Source: Pseudomonadota bacterium (GTDB lineage: Bacteria; Pseudomonadota; Gammaproteobacteria; Burkholderiales; Burkholderiaceae_C). Taken from it: DNA of 42,357 nucleotides. Below the pieces are notes generated by a model. That model saw only the letters and a list, made by a program, of their open reading frames with translations, did not search any database and was not told the origin of the DNA. The DNA lies in the NCBI GenBank assembly GCA_021847345.1, contig JAJZTW010000029.1:1-42357 (forward strand). Direction: 5' to 3'. Positions 17,077-25,435 of the stretch are shown here, piece by piece (position 1 is the stretch's first letter; each line of letters begins with the position of its first letter). The translations under genes were made by a program, and so were the position numbers.

Positions 17077-17676
17077 ATGAACATCCTGCAAGTCAACGGA
17101 AGCGCCAAGCGCGAAGGCGCCAATTCCACCCGCGTCGCCGATCTGGTCACGCAGCGACTGCTGCAGCGCCATCCGCAGGCCAGCGTGCAGTTGCGTGACC
17201 TGGCGCGCAACCCGCATCCGATGCTCGACGAAGCCGCGCTGGGCGCGCTGTTCACGCCCGCCGAGCAGCGCAGCCCGGAGCAGGCCGCGCGCGTGGCGCT
17301 GGACGATGCGTTGATCGCCGAGGTTCGCGCGCACGACGTGCTGGTGCTGGGAGTGCCCATGTACAACTTCGGCGTGCCGGCGCAGTTGAAGAACTGGATC
17401 GACGCCATCGCCCGCGCCGGCGTGACCTTCCGCTACACCGAGCAGGGCCCGCAGGGGCTGCTGACCGGCAAGACCGTGTACCTGGCGCTGGCCCGCGGCG
17501 GTCGCTATCGCGACACGCCGACGGACGCCCAGGTTCCCTACCTGAAGACCGTGCTGGGCTTCCTGGGCATGACCGACGTGCGCCCGATCTACGCCGAGGG
17601 TTTCGCGATGGGCCCGCAGGCTGCCGAGCAGGCCATGGAGCAGGCGCGCGCCGACCTCGAGGCCGCGCTCGGCTGA
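17077..17676 (+). CDS. azoR: FMN-dependent NADH:quinone oxidoreductase / azoreductase
   Basis: This 199-residue flavoprotein matches the AzoR (AcpD) family of flavodoxin-like enzymes, which use NAD(P)H to reduce quinones and azo dyes in two-electron steps. The FMN-phosphate loop is [16 protein letters not shown] at residues 7-22. The isoalloxazine-binding [40 protein letters not shown] segment spans about residues 95-134, and ARGGRY sits near 145. Length is typical (about 200). It is divergent from a LysR gene and followed by a pirin gene, a common association in quinone or electrophile detoxification. Confidence 0.93.
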   Translation: MNILQVNGSAKREGANSTRVADLVTQRLLQRHPQASVQLRDLARNPHPMLDEAALGALFTPAEQRSPEQAARVALDDALIAEVRAHDVLVLGVPMYNFGVPAQLKNWIDAIARAGVTFRYTEQGPQGLLTGKTVYLALARGGRYRDTPTDAQVPYLKTVLGFLGMTDVRPIYAEGFAMGPQAAEQAMEQARADLEAALG

Positions 17677-17702
17677 TGCCGGCCCGGTCCCGTCCGATCC
17701 AC

Positions 17703-17725
17703 GCCGGCGCGCGCGTCGCGCCGGC
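17703..17725 (+). terminator. Hairpin between azoR and pirin genes
   Basis: GCCGGCGCG at 17703-17711 and CGCGCCGGC at 17717-17725 form a perfect 9 bp stem with a 5 nt loop. There is no T-tract. It may attenuate or stabilise the azoR message; the pirin ribosome binding site follows it. Confidence 0.4.
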
Positions 17726-17746
17726 CCACTGCAGGAGTTGCATGCC

Positions 17747-18652
17747 ATGACCCACACCGATGCGTCCCTTCGTTCCCAGGCCAGCGCCGAGCCCGGCGTG
17801 CGCCGCGCGCGTGCGGTCGAGCGCCTGGTGCGCGGCCAGGCCACGTCCGACGGCGCCGGCGTGCGCCTGACGCGAGTGCTCACGCAGGACCTGCAACGTC
17901 GCCTCGATCCCTTCCTCATGCTCGACGCCTTCGGCAGCGACAACCCGGACGACTACATCGCGGGATTCCCCGACCACCCGCACCGTGGCTTCGAGACCAT
18001 CACCTACATGATCGCCGGGCGCATGCTGCATCGTGACAGCGCGGGCCACGAGGGCCTGCTGCAGAACGGCGGCATGCAATGGATGACGGCCGGGCGTGGA
18101 GTCGTGCATTCCGAGATCCCCCAGCAGGAAAGCGGGGTCATGGAAGGCTTCCAGCTGTGGCTGAACCTGCCGGCGCACGACAAGCTGCGCCAGCCCTGGT
18201 ATCGCGATGTGCAGGCAGCCGACATTCCGCGCCGGCGCAGCGCCGAGGGCGTCGACGTATTCGTGCTGGCGGGGCACAGCGGCGGTGTGGCGGGCGCGGT
18301 CACGCGAGAGACCACCGAGCCGCTGTATCTCGACCTGCACCTGCCCGCGGGGGCCCGCTTCGAGCAGGCGCTGGACCCCTCGCACAACGCCTTCGTCTAC
18401 GTCTATCGCGGGGAACTCCGGATCGGCGAGCAGGCCGTGCCGGCGCAGCGCATGGCCATCCTGGCCAACGACCCGCAAGCCGACGGCGTGGTGCTGCAGG
18501 CCGGCCCCGAGACCCGCGCGCTGCTCATCGCCGGGCGCCCGCTGCGCGAGCCCATCGTGCAGTACGGCCCGTTCGTGATGAACTCGCAGCAGGAAATCTT
18601 CGAGGCCGTGCGGGATTTCCGCGAGGGACGCATCGGCGGCTACTCGGGCTGA
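17747..18652 (+). CDS. Pirin family protein (bicupin, quercetin dioxygenase-like)
   Basis: The 301-residue product is a two-domain cupin. The metal-site pattern is visible as FPDHPHRGFETITYMIAGRMLHRDS, then MQWMTAGRGVVHSEIPQQ, with FQLWLNLPAHDKL separating the domains, and a C-terminal pirin domain ending EPIVQYGPFVMNSQQEIFEAVRDF. Bacterial pirins bind Fe(II) or other metals; some oxidise quercetin and others act as redox-sensing cofactors, so the substrate here is open. GGAG at 17734-17737 precedes the ATG at 17747. It follows azoR by 70 bp and probably shares its LysR control. Confidence 0.92.
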   Translation: MTHTDASLRSQASAEPGVRRARAVERLVRGQATSDGAGVRLTRVLTQDLQRRLDPFLMLDAFGSDNPDDYIAGFPDHPHRGFETITYMIAGRMLHRDSAGHEGLLQNGGMQWMTAGRGVVHSEIPQQESGVMEGFQLWLNLPAHDKLRQPWYRDVQAADIPRRRSAEGVDVFVLAGHSGGVAGAVTRETTEPLYLDLHLPAGARFEQALDPSHNAFVYVYRGELRIGEQAVPAQRMAILANDPQADGVVLQAGPETRALLIAGRPLREPIVQYGPFVMNSQQEIFEAVRDFREGRIGGYSG

Positions 18653-18702
18653 GCGGGCGCCTGTGCGACCGCCGGACCCTGCTGCGGATCGAAGGTCCGG
18701 AT

Positions 18703-18727
18703 CCGGCACGCGCTGCGCGCGTGCCGG
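18703..18727 (+). terminator. Hairpin between the pirin and ada-alkA genes
   Basis: CCGGCACGCG at 18703-18712 pairs perfectly with CGCGTGCCGG at 18718-18727 around a 5 nt loop. It lies 50 bp after the pirin stop and 15 bp before the next ATG, so it may end the azoR-pirin transcript or affect translation of the repair gene. Confidence 0.45.
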
Positions 18728-18742
18728 GCCTACAGTTCAGGC

Positions 18743-20161
18743 ATGCAACTCGATGCCGACCAATGCTTCGATGCCCTGCGGGCGCGTGACCGGCGCTTCG
18801 ACGGACGTTTTTTCGTCGGTGTGTCGAGCACCGGCATTTATTGCCGCCCGGTGTGCGCGGTGCGCACGCCGCGGCGCGAGAACTGCCATTTCTTTCCCAG
18901 CGCCGCGGCGGCCGAGAAGGCGGGATTCCGGCCCTGCCTGCGCTGCCGCCCGGAGCTTGCGCCCGGCTGGGGCCTGCCCGATATCGCGGGTCGCCTGGCG
19001 CAGGCCGCAGCCGCGCTGATCGAACAGGGTTTTCTCGACCACGCCGGCACCGAGCAGCTCGCCGCGCGCGTCGGGGTCAGCGCACGCCATCTGCGGCGCC
19101 TGTTCCGCGCCGAGTTCGGCGTGTCCATGCTCGAGCTGGCGCAGACCCAGCGCCTGCTGCTGGCCAAGCAGTGCCTGACCCAGACCACGCTGCCGGTGTC
19201 GCATATCGCGATGGCCTGCGGCTTCGGCAGCCAGCGCCGCTTCCACGCCTTGCTGCGCCAGCGCTGGGGGCTGCGCGCGCAACAGATCCGCCGCGGAGCC
19301 TCGTCGGCCGGGGCCGACACCCTCGAGCTGGCGCTCGCCTATCGTCCGCCGCTGGCCTGGCAGGTCTGGCTGGAGCAGGCCGCGGCGCAGGCGGTTCCCG
19401 GCGTCGAGCATGTCGACGCCGAGCGCTACGCACGCACCCTGCGACTGCGCGGACGAGACGGCGCCTGCGAGGGATGGATGCTGGCGTGGAACGACGCGGC
19501 GCACTGCACGCTGCGGGTGCGCGCCAGCGCGTCGCTGGCGGCGGCGATGCCCCAGCTGCTGGCCCGGCTGCGGCGCATGTTCGACCTCGGAGCCAGCCCG
19601 CAGGCAGTGGATGCGCGACTGGGGGAACTCGCCGCCAGCGCGCCGGGCGTGCGCGTGCCGGGCCACCCGGACGGATTCGAGACCCTCGCGCGCTCGCTGC
19701 TGCAGCGCCGCGGCGAGCGCGCCGTGCCGCTGCTGGCCCGCATGGTCGACGCCTTCGCCGCGCCGCCGTTGCCCGAGACCATGACGGCGGCCCCGGTGAC
19801 GTTGAACCGCTGCTTTCCATCGGCCGAGGAGCTGGCCGGGCGCGCCGACTCGGAGCTGCAGCGCATCGGCCTGCCCGCCGACGATACCGCAGCGCTGCTG
19901 CATTGCGCGCGGGAACTTTGCGCCGATCGCCTGGAGTTGCAGCCCTGGTCGGCGCTGGACACCACGCTGGCCGCGTTGCGCGCGGCGCCGGGCATGGACG
20001 AGCCGACGGTGCAGCGAGTCGCCATGCAGGCGCTGGGCTGGCCCGATGCCTTCGCCAGCGGCGATCCAGGCCTGCTCGAACAGGCCGAGCGCTGGCGCCC
20101 CTGGCGCGCCTACGCGGCGATGCACCTGGCGCTGCGTTCCGCGCGGGAGATGCACCCATGA
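18743..20161 (+). CDS. Ada-AraC-AlkA fusion: methyl-DNA sensor/regulator with DNA-3-methyladenine glycosylase domain
   Basis: This 472-residue fusion has three parts. Residues 1-75 are the Ada N-terminal zinc domain with Cys34, Cys38, Cys65 and Cys68; Cys34 is the expected methyl acceptor from DNA phosphotriesters. Residues 80-185 are an AraC-type double helix-turn-helix (LAARVGVSARHLRRLFRAEFG; ISHIAMACGFGSQRRFHALLRQRWG-like). Residues 190-472 are an AlkA-like base-excision glycosylase. The probable catalytic Asp441 is kept (FASGDPGL). However, the usual GQQV segment is replaced by LLQRRGERA at about 319-327, and the helix-hairpin-helix GIGPWTA reads APGMDEPTV at 415-423, so glycosylase function is uncertain. 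The gene overlaps ogt by 4 bases. Confidence 0.9.
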   Translation: MQLDADQCFDALRARDRRFDGRFFVGVSSTGIYCRPVCAVRTPRRENCHFFPSAAAAEKAGFRPCLRCRPELAPGWGLPDIAGRLAQAAAALIEQGFLDHAGTEQLAARVGVSARHLRRLFRAEFGVSMLELAQTQRLLLAKQCLTQTTLPVSHIAMACGFGSQRRFHALLRQRWGLRAQQIRRGASSAGADTLELALAYRPPLAWQVWLEQAAAQAVPGVEHVDAERYARTLRLRGRDGACEGWMLAWNDAAHCTLRVRASASLAAAMPQLLARLRRMFDLGASPQAVDARLGELAASAPGVRVPGHPDGFETLARSLLQRRGERAVPLLARMVDAFAAPPLPETMTAAPVTLNRCFPSAEELAGRADSELQRIGLPADDTAALLHCARELCADRLELQPWSALDTTLAALRAAPGMDEPTVQRVAMQALGWPDAFASGDPGLLEQAERWRPWRAYAAMHLALRSAREMHP

Positions 20162-20811
20162 GCGGGTGGTGGCGTTTTTCCACCCGGCTCGGGCCGGTGC
20201 TGCTGCGCGCGCGCGGCGAGGCCTTGTCGGACCTGCGCTTCGAAGCGGTGTCTGCCGCCGCGCTGGAGCTGCCGCAGCTCGATGCCACCGCGCCCGCCGT
20301 GCTGCGCGAGGCCGCGCGCCAGCTCGACGAATACCTGGGCGCCCGGCGCCGTGCCTTCGAGCTGCCGCTGCATGTCGAGGGCAGCGCCTTCGAGCGCCGG
20401 GTGTGGCAGGCGCTGGCGGGCATCGGTCACGGCAGGCGCATCAGCTACGCGGCGCTCGCGGTGGAGCTCGGCCTGGGGGCGGGCCATGCCCGCGCCGTGG
20501 CGCGCGCCGTCGGCGCCAATTCGCTGCTGGTGGTCGTCGCCTGTCACCGCGTGGTGGGCAGCGACGGCGCGCTGCGCGGCTATGCCGGCGGGCTCGAGCG
20601 CAAGCGCGCGCTGCTCGAACTGGAGAGCGCCCCCAGGGCCGGGCCTGGGGCCCAGCCCGCCCCCCGGGGGGGTCGAGAAAACTTGGGGCGGCCCTGCGTT
20701 TTCTCAAGAGCGCCCCCAGGGCCGGGCTGCGCCCAGCCCGCCCCCCGAGGGGGTCGAGAAAACTTGGGGCGGCCCTGCGTTTTCTCGAAACCGAGAACCG
20801 AGGCCTGCTGA
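20158..20811 (+). CDS. ogt: Ogt-type methylated-DNA--protein-cysteine methyltransferase with repeat-derived C-terminal tail
   Basis: The first 156 residues are a normal-length O6-alkylguanine-DNA alkyltransferase, a suicide enzyme that moves methyl groups from O6-methylguanine to its own cysteine. The active site is VACHRVVGSDG with Cys129; the family nearly always has PCHRV, so Ala128 replaces proline. Asn121 and GYAGGLERKRALLELE (141-156) are in place. Residues 157-217 are encoded entirely by two tandem repeats (20624-20786) plus a few bases, giving a Pro/Gly/Arg-rich tail in which RENLGRPCVFS occurs twice. The ATG overlaps the ada-alkA stop, so both repair genes are coupled. The tail is probably an accidental loss of the original stop. 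Confidence 0.9.
   Translation: MSGWWRFSTRLGPVLLRARGEALSDLRFEAVSAAALELPQLDATAPAVLREAARQLDEYLGARRRAFELPLHVEGSAFERRVWQALAGIGHGRRISYAALAVELGLGAGHARAVARAVGANSLLVVVACHRVVGSDGALRGYAGGLERKRALLELESAPRAGPGAQPAPRGGRENLGRPCVFSRAPPGPGCAQPAPRGGRENLGRPCVFSKPRTEAC
20624..20786 (+). repeat. Tandem pair of composite palindromic repeats (about 82 bp each)
   Basis: Copy A covers 20624-20705 and copy B 20707-20786, nearly identical. Each has nested inverted repeats: a CCCAGGGCC/GGCCTGGG-type arm, a CCCCCCG/GGGGGG arm, and a sharp hairpin whose 8 bp arms GAGAAAAC and GTTTTCTC (20675-20682 with 20698-20705; 20756-20763 with 20779-20786) enclose a GGGGCGGCCC core. This resembles REP/BIME-type extragenic elements. 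Here it lies inside the 3' end of ogt. Matching copies in the other orientation are at 42148-42275. Confidence 0.9.
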
Positions 20812-20818
20812 TTGCGCC

Positions 20819-22633
20819 TCAGTGCCCGAGGCATGTGGCGTCGATGGCGCGCCGGCGCCATGCGCCGAGCACGTCGCTGCGCGTGAGCATGCCGCGCAGG
20901 GTCGCGCCGTCGTCGTCGACCACCGGCAGGCGTCCGATGTCGTGCAGCACCATCAGGTTCAACGCGTCGTGCAGTGTGTCGTCGGCGCGCACGACCACCG
21001 GCGCGCGATGCAGCAGCGCCTGCAGGGTGCCGGCGCCGCCTTGCGCGACGGCGCGCTGCAGGTCCTTGCGCGTGAGTACCCCGAGCACGCTCCCGCGGGC
21101 GTCGACCACCGGATAGCCCTGGTGACATGCCTCGGGCTCGCTGTCCAGCCAGGCCAGGGTGTCGCCGACCAGGCGCTGCGCCTGCAGGCCGACGGCCTGC
21201 ATCGTGGCATGGGCTGCCACGCGCTCCTGCAGGAACGGATCGGCCTGGTAGGCGTTGGGAACGCGCACGCCGCGGCGCGCGATCTTCTCGGTCATGATGG
21301 TCTCGCGCATCAGCAGCCCCGACACCAGGTAGGCGCTCGCGCAACCGACCATCAATGCCAGCAGCGCCGGCATCTGCCAGGTCGCCTCCAGCGCGAACAC
21401 CACCGACGCGAACAGCGCGCGCGAGGCCCCGGCGAAAATCGCCGCCATGCCGATCAGCGCGGCCAGGCGCGGGTCGAGCCCGAGCCAGGGCATGGAAGCC
21501 GCCACCGCATGTCCCAGTACCGCGCCGAGGCAGGCGCCGATGGTCATCAGCGGAGCCAGCGTGCCGCCGGAGGTTCCACTGCCCAGCGCGATGGCCCAGG
21601 ACACCAGTTTGGCCGCGCCCAGCACGAGCAGGGCTCGGGTGGCCAGCGTGCCGGCCAGCGCGTCGGTGATGTTGGCGTAGCCCACGCCCAGCGTGCGCGG
21701 CTGCCACCAGCCGATCACGCCGACGGCGACGGCGCCCAGCGCCGGCCACCACATCCAGTGCAGCGGCAGGCGATCGAATGCGTCCTCGACGGCGTACAGG
21801 CCGCGCGTGATGATGACCGCGGCCAGGCCGATGACCACGCCGAGCACGGCGCTGCCCAGCAGCGCCGTCGCGTGCGGCCAGGCCAGCGCCGGCATGGCGA
21901 AAAAGGGCTGGTTGCCGTGCAGGGCGATGCGCCCCGCCGCGGCCGCGGCGCAGGCGCCGATCACCGGCAGCAGCGAGCCCGGGCGGAACTCGAACAGCAG
22001 CAGCTCGACCGCCAGCAGCACCGCCGACACCGGCGTGCCGAACACCGCGGTCATGCCGGCGGCGGCGCCTGCGCCGAGCAGGGTCTTGCGCTCGTCGGGC
22101 GTGATGTGCAGCCACTGCCCGACCAGCGAACCCAGCGCACCGCCGGTGGCGATGATCGGGCCCTCGGCGCCGAACGGGCCGCCGGTGCCGATGGAAATCG
22201 CCGCCGAGATCGGCTTGAGCCACAGCACCCGCGCCGGAATTCGGCTGCGGTTGGTCAGGATCTGCTCCATCGCCTCGGGGATGCCGTGCCCGCGGATCGC
22301 CGGCGAGCCGTAGCGCGCCATCAGCCCGACGACGACCGATCCGAGCACCGGGATCGCGATCACCAGCGCGCCCAGGTGGTTGTCCCCCGGGTTGCCCAGG
22401 CTCCAGACCCAACGTCCCTGGAAGCACAGGTGGGTGATCAGCCCGATCAGCGCCATCAGCACCTCGGCGATGGGTACCGCGGCCAGGCCGATCAACCCGG
22501 CGAGCATCAGGACGTAGACACTGCGCCGGTTCACTCCTCCGGGGTCGTTGCCGATATGCGCGGTGCGCGCCAGGGGCTCCAGCGACGGAGAGACGGGAAG
22601 GGCGGAATGCTCGGGGCGGCGCGATGCGTTCAC
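20819..22633 (-). CDS. CLC-family chloride channel with C-terminal CBS domains
   Basis: The 604-residue product has a CLC membrane core and a cytoplasmic CBS pair. The core motifs are GHGIPEAMEQIL (about 115-126), GPFGAEGPIIATGGALG (about 152-168, with the gating Glu) and SAVLLAVELLLFEFRPGS. The CBS pair covers roughly the last 130 residues: PVVDARGSVLGVLTRKDL and a second unit ending IGRLPVVDDDGATLRGMLTRSDVLG. CBS domains usually bind adenine nucleotides and regulate gating. The start is uncertain: GTG 22633 is preferred; a GTG at 22690 would add 19 residues lacking family similarity. It lies downstream of the TonB receptor and converges on ogt, ending 7 bp from it. Confidence 0.9.
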   Translation of the reverse strand: MNASRRPEHSALPVSPSLEPLARTAHIGNDPGGVNRRSVYVLMLAGLIGLAAVPIAEVLMALIGLITHLCFQGRWVWSLGNPGDNHLGALVIAIPVLGSVVVGLMARYGSPAIRGHGIPEAMEQILTNRSRIPARVLWLKPISAAISIGTGGPFGAEGPIIATGGALGSLVGQWLHITPDERKTLLGAGAAAGMTAVFGTPVSAVLLAVELLLFEFRPGSLLPVIGACAAAAAGRIALHGNQPFFAMPALAWPHATALLGSAVLGVVIGLAAVIITRGLYAVEDAFDRLPLHWMWWPALGAVAVGVIGWWQPRTLGVGYANITDALAGTLATRALLVLGAAKLVSWAIALGSGTSGGTLAPLMTIGACLGAVLGHAVAASMPWLGLDPRLAALIGMAAIFAGASRALFASVVFALEATWQMPALLALMVGCASAYLVSGLLMRETIMTEKIARRGVRVPNAYQADPFLQERVAAHATMQAVGLQAQRLVGDTLAWLDSEPEACHQGYPVVDARGSVLGVLTRKDLQRAVAQGGAGTLQALLHRAPVVVRADDTLHDALNLMVLHDIGRLPVVDDDGATLRGMLTRSDVLGAWRRRAIDATCLGH

Positions 22634-22700
22634 GATGACATGCAAAGAGGAGTCAGTCGTGCATGATACGCAAACGCATCGCGAAAACACGATGTGTTGC

Positions 22701-22729
22701 GGCGGGCAGGCTGTTCAGCCCGACCCGCC
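22701..22729 (-). terminator. Hairpin downstream of the TonB-dependent receptor
   Basis: GGCGGG (22701-22706) pairs with CCCGCC (22724-22729), and inner GGCT/AGCC arms close a 4 nt loop with small bulges. It starts 15 bp past the receptor stop on the minus strand, in the 110 bp gap before the CLC gene, and could limit read-through from the B12-controlled transcript. Confidence 0.4.
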
Positions 22730-22743
22730 GGCGAGGTGCGCGA

Positions 22744-24642
22744 TCACGAGCCCAGCGGATGCCAGGTCACCCCGACGAACACGCCGAACGGGGCGCGGTT
22801 GTAGCCGTAGGCGGTCTGGTAGGCCTTGTCGAACAGGTTGCGCACATGCACGTTCCAGTCCCATTGCGGCGCCAGGCGTCCGCCGGCGCTGAGGTCGACC
22901 GTGGTGTAGGAACCCAGCACCACCGGCGTGGCCGGGTAGTTCGTGTAGTCCAGGTCGGGGCGCGGCCCGCTGTAGTGCAGGCTGGCTCCCAGCAGCACGC
23001 CGTGCCAGTCGTGGCTGAGCTGCAGGTTGGCCATGCTGCGCGCTCGGCGCTGCAAGGTGGGGTGCCCGGGCTGGCTCAGGTCGACCGGCTGCTGCAGGGT
23101 CAGGTTGCCATCGAGCTGCCAGCCCTGCCAGGACGTGCTGCCAGTCAGCTCCAGGCCGCGGGTGCGCGAACTGGCGATGTTCTGGAATTGCGCCATGCCG
23201 GTGGCCGGATCGCTGCCGAACACCCATTCATCGGTCATGCGGGTATCGAACAGCGTCGCCCGCAGCAGCGTGGCGCCGCGTTGCCATTGCAGACCGGCTT
23301 CGCTCGAATGCGCCTTCTCCGGGCGCAGCGCCGGGTTGGCCTCGATGTAGTAGCTCGGGACGTCGGCGTACAGGTAGCCCAGCGGCGGCGCGCTGAACGC
23401 GGTGGAATAGCTGGCCAGCACCTTGAAGCCCCCGCCCAGCTCGTGCGATGCGCCGAGATACCCGGTGTCCTGGCCGGCCAGCCCGTCCACGCTGTCGTGG
23501 CGCAGGTTGAACTGCAGCTGGCTGGCACCGAACACCCCGTTGATGCCCGCGAACACCGCGCGGGCATTGCGCGTGACGTTCGGGAAGGCGCCCGGGCCGT
23601 CGGTCTCGATGGACTGGTGCTGCCAGTCGGCGCCGCCGGTGAGGGTCCAGTGCTTGTCGAGGCGCACCACGTTGCGCCATTGGGCGATCTGCACCCGGGT
23701 GCGCGCGGCGCCGCTGTAGCTGCCCGACAACCAGTTGCTGTTGTCCACGCTTTGCTGCGACAGACTCAGGTGCGAGCTCCACGCGTCGGTGAGGCGGTCA
23801 TCGCTGAACACCTGCACCAGCTGCTGCAGGGTGCTGCCGCTGCCGCTGCCGTTGGAGTAGTCGTAGACCCCATGGCTGCGAAACGCTCTCAGCCCCACGC
23901 TGTGCCCGGCGGCCAGATCCTGCACGAGGGAAGCATTTTGCGTGTCGTTGCGATAGCCGTCGGTGCCGCTGCCGGCGCCGTAGGCCGCCGCCAGCGCCGG
24001 GCTCAGCGATGCCAGGCCCTGTGTCTCGTAGCGACTCCAGCCGGCCTGCAGGCGCGTGCGCCCGACCTGTCCGCTGGCGTCGGCAGCCAGGCCCGCAGTG
24101 TCCTGGCTGCCTGCCATGGCCGACACCGACGCTCGCGGCTGGCTGCTGCCTTCGCGCGTGGTGATAAGGATCACGCCGCCGATCGCCCCCGAGCCGTAGA
24201 TGGCCGACACGTTGCCGCGCACGATCTCCACGCGCTGGATCTGTTCGGTGGTCAGGTTCTGCAGGTAGCCGGTGCTTCCCGAGTAGTCCTGCGAGGTCAG
24301 CGGAACACCGTCGAGCAGCACCAGCACGCCCATGTCGGTGCTGCCGAAGCCCCGCACGAAGGTGGTGGAGGTCTGGCCGGGGCCGCCGCTGAAGGTCAGT
24401 TGCACGCCCGCCACGCGCTGCAGCAGCGTGGTCAGGTTGCGCGCACCCGATCGCACGATCTGGGCGTGGGTGATCACGCTGGTGCTGGGCAGCGCCTGCG
24501 ACAGCGGTTGGGCGAAGGTCGATGCCGACACCACGACGGGCGGCAGGACCTGGGTTGCGGACTCCTGGGCCTGCGCCCGGGCATGCAGACAGCACACACC
24601 GCCCACGAGGGCGGCGAGACGCGACATTCTGGTTCGGAACAT
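22744..24642 (-). CDS. btuB: TonB-dependent outer-membrane receptor, BtuB-type (vitamin B12 uptake)
   Basis: The 632-residue precursor has a short signal peptide ending near ARAQA (residue 25), a TonB-box region around TQVLPPVVVSAS, a plug domain (about 45-160), and a 22-strand barrel. In the plug, LPSTSVITHAQIVRSGARNL, VRGFGSTDMGVLVLLDGVPL and RVEIVRGNVSAIYGSGAIGGVILITT are visible; the barrel ends in RNLFDKAYQTAYGYNRAPFGVFVGVTWHPLGS. The family imports corrinoids or siderophores across the outer membrane using TonB energy. A cobalamin riboswitch in its leader makes a corrinoid substrate very likely. ATG 24642 is preferred over the longer frame start at 24678 because the signal peptide begins MFRTRMSRLAALV. 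No btuCD is adjacent. Confidence 0.92.
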   Translation of the reverse strand: MFRTRMSRLAALVGGVCCLHARAQAQESATQVLPPVVVSASTFAQPLSQALPSTSVITHAQIVRSGARNLTTLLQRVAGVQLTFSGGPGQTSTTFVRGFGSTDMGVLVLLDGVPLTSQDYSGSTGYLQNLTTEQIQRVEIVRGNVSAIYGSGAIGGVILITTREGSSQPRASVSAMAGSQDTAGLAADASGQVGRTRLQAGWSRYETQGLASLSPALAAAYGAGSGTDGYRNDTQNASLVQDLAAGHSVGLRAFRSHGVYDYSNGSGSGSTLQQLVQVFSDDRLTDAWSSHLSLSQQSVDNSNWLSGSYSGAARTRVQIAQWRNVVRLDKHWTLTGGADWQHQSIETDGPGAFPNVTRNARAVFAGINGVFGASQLQFNLRHDSVDGLAGQDTGYLGASHELGGGFKVLASYSTAFSAPPLGYLYADVPSYYIEANPALRPEKAHSSEAGLQWQRGATLLRATLFDTRMTDEWVFGSDPATGMAQFQNIASSRTRGLELTGSTSWQGWQLDGNLTLQQPVDLSQPGHPTLQRRARSMANLQLSHDWHGVLLGASLHYSGPRPDLDYTNYPATPVVLGSYTTVDLSAGGRLAPQWDWNVHVRNLFDKAYQTAYGYNRAPFGVFVGVTWHPLGS

Positions 24643-24714
24643 GGGGGTTTCCAGCGACTGAGACGCGAACCGTGACACCCCGCACGGGACTCAGACAACG
24701 CCGGAAACCACCGG

Positions 24715-24765
24715 CACGACAACAGGTCGTGACGGGTCCAGGGCGGACCGCTGGCGCGGACCGCC
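24715..24765 (-). promoter_or_regulatory. Leader hairpins 3' of the riboswitch (possible expression platform)
   Basis: Between the aptamer and the receptor ATG lie two inverted repeats: CACGAC/GTCGTG at 24715-24720 and 24726-24731, and GGCGGACCG/CGGACCGCC at 24742-24750 and 24757-24765 (one mismatch). They could be switching elements. Neither is followed by a U-run, so control by ribosome-site masking or Rho is more likely than intrinsic termination. Confidence 0.4.
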
Positions 24766-24799
24766 GAACATGCCGACCCCTCCCGGAAGGCCTGTTCCC

Positions 24800-25015
24800 A
24801 GCGTGTTGGCCGGTATCCGGGCTGGCGGCGATCCGGACGGCCTTCCCAGGCCCTTGACGGGCCCAGTGGCATATGCGTCCGGCTGATGGCGCGCCTTCAG
24901 GCGACGCGCCATGCCGTTGACCGTTGCGGGGGCAGCACAGGCCCGGGCGAGACGCCCTCCCTGTTTCCCGTTTGACTGCACGCGCCGCGGACGGCTCGCG
25001 CAAGCACCAACCGAC
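24800..25015 (-). ncRNA. Cobalamin riboswitch in the btuB leader
   Basis: Read on the minus strand, the leader contains the conserved cobalamin-aptamer blocks in order: a 5' GGTTGGTGC segment near 25012, AACGGGAAACAGGG near 24970, the B12-box core GCTGCCCCCGCAAC (24923-24936), GCCACTGG (24863-24870), GGGAAGGC (24840-24847) and a closing CCGGATACCGGCC near 24803-24820. It should bind adenosylcobalamin and repress the TonB-dependent receptor downstream when the vitamin is plentiful. A possible -10 hexamer TATGAT lies just upstream at 25018-25023 on the same strand; no good -35 was seen. Confidence 0.93.
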
Positions 25016-25183
25016 TCATCATAGTCGCGTCTCAGTTCTGCCCCGCCGAAAGTGCAGGCTCCTGGACAAGGCACAGCGATTTTTCTCGGCTTGTCCTCGG
25101 CGCAGCCATGGCCTTGCCTGGTGGCTGGCGCCCCAAGCCCGTAGCATGGTTACACGTTGTTGCATCATTCGTCGGAGAAAGCG

Positions 25184-25399
25184 ATGCCTTACGCCAGCAA
25201 CCTGGAACTTCCCGCCGCCGTACGCGACCATCTACCCGCTCACGCGCAAGACATCTTCCGCGAAGCCTTCAATTCCGCGATGGACGAATACGACGGCCGA
25301 GGCGGCGAACAGCGCGAGAAGCTCGCCTTCAAGGTCGCATGGGCCGCGGTCAAGCGCAGCTACCGCAAGGACGGGCCGCGCTGGGTGGCCAAGCACTGA
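25184..25399 (+). CDS. ChaB family protein
   Basis: This 71-residue protein matches the ChaB family: LPAAVRDHLPAHAQDIFREAFNSAMDEYDG, then REKLAFKVAWAAVKRSYRKDGPRW. ChaB was first named as a regulator of the ChaA cation exchanger in E. coli, but its mechanism is unknown, and no chaA is adjacent. A ribosome binding site GGAGAAA lies 8 bp before the ATG at 25184. It converges on the universal stress protein gene with 36 bp between ends. Its location by stress genes hints at a stress role. Confidence 0.9.
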   Translation: MPYASNLELPAAVRDHLPAHAQDIFREAFNSAMDEYDGRGGEQREKLAFKVAWAAVKRSYRKDGPRWVAKH

Positions 25400-25435
25400 A
25401 CCTGCGTCGGCGAAGCCTGGAGCCGGTGCGCGGAC

